Below are positions 62,402 to 64,000 of a stretch of DNA of 64,000 bases, piece by piece. Position 1 is the first letter of the stretch. Every line of letters starts with the position of its first letter. Position numbers and translations under genes: made by a program. The notes beneath the pieces were generated by a model. The model was not told where the DNA came from and did no database searches. It saw only the letters and a program-made list of their open reading frames with translations. Where the stretch lies: assembly GCA_037189845.1 (NCBI GenBank), contig JBBCIS010000007.1:62001-126000 (forward strand), given 5' to 3'. The stretch is from JAMLHH01 sp037189845 (GTDB lineage Bacteria; Bacteroidota; Bacteroidia; Chitinophagales; JADIYW01).

Positions 62402-63637
62402 ATGGTTCTAAATTATCTCTGGGTATTTTTCTTTCTCATCTCTTTTGTCGTAGCTGTGATCAAATTAATCATGGGAGACATGATGGTAATCACCAATATG
62501 GTCAACAGCACTTTTGAGATGTCGAAAACAGCCTTTGAGATTTCACTGGGGCTGACCGGCGTAATGACCTTATGGCTGGGACTCATGAAAGTAGGCGAAG
62601 CAGGAGGTGCTATCAGAGTTCTGACCAGGTTGGTAGGACCTTTCTTTTCCAGGTTATTTCCTGAGATTCCCAGGCATCACCCGGCAATGGGAAGCATTCT
62701 GATGAATTTCAGTGCCAATATGCTGGGATTAGATAATGCAGCTACTCCTTTAGGATTAAAAGCAATGAAAGAATTGCAGGAGATTAATCCGCACAAAGAG
62801 AGGGCCAGTAATGCCATGCTGATGTTTCTGACTATCAATACTGCCGGACTCACGATTGTGCCTGTCAGCATTCTGGCTTTTCGTACACAGGCAGGAGCTG
62901 CTAATCCTACAGATATTTTTCTTCCGCTGATCATCGTTACCTATGGCACTCTTCTGATAGCAGTACTGACCTTAGCCATTATCCAGAAGATCAATATCTT
63001 TGATAAAGTCATCGTTGCTTATTTTACCGGAATTATTGGGTTTATAGCGGGACTGGTTTATTTAGTCAAATCTCTTCCGGCAGAGCAAATGGAAAGGATT
63101 ATCGGTGTAGCGGGCAATCTGATTATTCTGACCATCATCATGTCATTCATAGCACTGGCATTTTTCAGAAAGGTCAATGTATATGAGTCTTTCATAGAAG
63201 GAGCCAAAGAAGGTTTTCAGGTTTCTATTACTATTATTCCATATCTGGTAGCTATGCTGGTAGCTATCGGATTGTTAAGAAGCTCAGGGTCATTAGATTT
63301 GATTACAGATTCTATAAAATATGGAGTTGCTGCTATTGGCTGGGATACATCTTTCGTAGAGGCAGTTCCGGTAGCTATTATGAAATCCTTCAGTGGCAGT
63401 GGTGCCAGAGGTTTAATGGTAGAGGTGATGAATACTTCCGGTGCTGATTCTTTTCCCGGCAAGCTCGCCTGTATCATGAACGGCGCATCTGATACGACAT
63501 TCTATATTCTGGCATTGTATTTTGGATCTGTGAGCATCAAAAATACCCGATATGCAGCCGGAATAGGATTGTTTGCAGATGTGGTGAGCACTATCATGGC
63601 AATATTGGTGGCATATCTGTTTTTCAGTGTGGTATAA
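62402..63637 (+). CDS. Fused SpmA-SpmB-type nucleoside-recognition membrane protein
   Basis: The 411-residue inner-membrane protein is made of two 'Gate' halves. The first (about 1-190) has GLTGVMTLWLGLMKVGEAGG and NFSANMLGLDNAATPLGLKA, as in SpmA. The second (about 225-411) has FIEGAKEGFQVSITIIPYLV and SFSGSGARGLMVEVMN with CIMNGASDTTFYILALYFGS, as in SpmB. In Bacillus the two proteins act in spore dehydration. The fusion is found in non-spore-forming Bacteroidota, where the role is unknown, probably transport. TACATTTA at 62389-62396, close to the -7 consensus, lies 5 bases before the ATG. Confidence 0.9.
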   Translation: MVLNYLWVFFFLISFVVAVIKLIMGDMMVITNMVNSTFEMSKTAFEISLGLTGVMTLWLGLMKVGEAGGAIRVLTRLVGPFFSRLFPEIPRHHPAMGSILMNFSANMLGLDNAATPLGLKAMKELQEINPHKERASNAMLMFLTINTAGLTIVPVSILAFRTQAGAANPTDIFLPLIIVTYGTLLIAVLTLAIIQKINIFDKVIVAYFTGIIGFIAGLVYLVKSLPAEQMERIIGVAGNLIILTIIMSFIALAFFRKVNVYESFIEGAKEGFQVSITIIPYLVAMLVAIGLLRSSGSLDLITDSIKYGVAAIGWDTSFVEAVPVAIMKSFSGSGARGLMVEVMNTSGADSFPGKLACIMNGASDTTFYILALYFGSVSIKNTRYAAGIGLFADVVSTIMAILVAYLFFSVV

Positions 63638-63734
63638 AAGTGATAAGTTTTGCCTGTAATTCATTATAATGTCAGCTGTATGGGCTTTGCTTCCAAATGT
63701 TCATATTAGCTGATTTATCTCCACATTTTCCCAA

Positions 63735-63766
63735 TTGACATATTGCCACTTTTATCCCTAAATTTG
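63735..63766 (+). promoter_or_regulatory. Canonical promoter of hflX
   Basis: TTG (63735-63737, within TTGACA), 21 bases, then TAAATTTG (63759-63766). The -7 box ends 5 bases before the ATG at 63772, so the transcript is expected to begin at or beside the start codon. Confidence 0.75.
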
Positions 63767-63771
63767 TATCA

Positions 63772-64000
63772 ATGTTTGAAACAAATCCCGAATTTGAAGA
63801 AAGAGCCATACTTGTGGCTGTCATGAGAGATAAAGAAACGGCTGCCAGAATTGATGAATATCTGGATGAGCTGGAATTTTTGGTATCTACTGCCGGAGCT
63901 AATACTTACAAGAGGTTTACTCAAAGACTCGATCATCCAGATACTAGGACATTTGTTGGTTCTGGAAAATTAGAGGAAATCAAGCAATATATAGAGTTTG
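63772..64000 (+). CDS. hflX: GTPase HflX, N-terminal part (runs off the window)
   Basis: The first 76 codons are visible. They read MFETNPEFEERAILVAVMRD, then a segment with EYLDELEFLVSTAGANT, and close with RTFVGSGKLEEIKQYIEF. The beginning (alternating strand-helix, then TFxGxGKLEEI) is the N-terminal HflX domain that binds the 50S subunit. The GTPase domain lies beyond the window. HflX splits stalled or heat-damaged ribosomes. The canonical promoter directly upstream supports the start at 63772. Confidence 0.9.
   Translation, partial: MFETNPEFEERAILVAVMRDKETAARIDEYLDELEFLVSTAGANTYKRFTQRLDHPDTRTFVGSGKLEEIKQYIEF

Noticed and set aside
1..64000. tRNA/rRNA genes, prophage or ICE modules
   Set aside because: Gaps were read for cloverleaf-like or integrase sequences and none was recognised; a tRNAscan/Infernal run would settle it.

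Overview
The window comes from a Bacteroidota chromosome (Sphingobacteriia/Saprospiria/Chitinophagia-like; genus not determinable by eye). The evidence is several proteins with type IX secretion (T9SS) C-terminal sorting domains, promoters of the TTG-N20-TAnnTTTG type, a general lack of Shine-Dalgarno sequences, and the conserved block nadK / DUF6089 / uppS / bamA / ompH / ompH / murI. No tRNA, rRNA, CRISPR array, integrase or prophage module was seen.

Layout. 1-5.6 kb: the tail of infB, a MITE-like hairpin element, a membrane-anchored protein made of VPL-type repeats, an XRE regulator, a possible small RNA, a decayed LytTR regulator, and a TetR-SDR-hydrolase operon. 5.6-11.3 kb: yaaA, a REP-associated Y1 transposase with its own flanking REP palindromes, a truncated TonB receptor, a DUF4403-like protein, a redoxin and an EamA transporter. 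11.3-18.2 kb: a minus-strand run of envelope and secreted proteins (T9SS repeat protein, beta-helix-like protein, three lipoproteins, zinc-ribbon/DUF4870 protein, beta-barrel). 18.4-40.9 kb: mostly housekeeping genes (XRE regulator with a clear operator, LolC/E-type permease with rbfA, MsbA-type exporter, M1 peptidase, biotin carrier, O-methyltransferase, glucosaminidase-LysM, hpt, adk, UspA, hppA, CoxE-like VWA protein, then the envelope block murI to nadK).

41.2-50.3 kb is the most distinctive accessory region. A small secreted YD-motif/T9SS protein precedes a 2090-aa SpvB/VCBS/RHS polymorphic-toxin-like protein with an unrecognised C-terminal tip. It is followed by AT-rich small genes: a lipoprotein (candidate immunity), an Imm44-like protein, a second Imm44-like copy broken by two apparent single-base deletions, and a PH-like membrane protein. 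50.3-62.3 kb holds large surface proteins (SBBP-repeat protein with a CHU_C/type B sorting domain; two tandem paralogous LRR proteins with type A sorting domains), plus a POTRA-barrel protein, a CBS protein and a hydrolase. The window ends with a fused SpmA/SpmB-type membrane protein and the start of hflX.

Working together: the bamA/ompH/uppS/murI/nadK block and the LolC/E-type permease serve outer-membrane and wall biogenesis. At least five proteins carry T9SS sorting domains, so this region depends on a T9SS encoded elsewhere. The RHS island is inferred to be a contact-dependent or secreted antagonism locus with its immunity genes. All family assignments were made by reading motifs; no database search was run.
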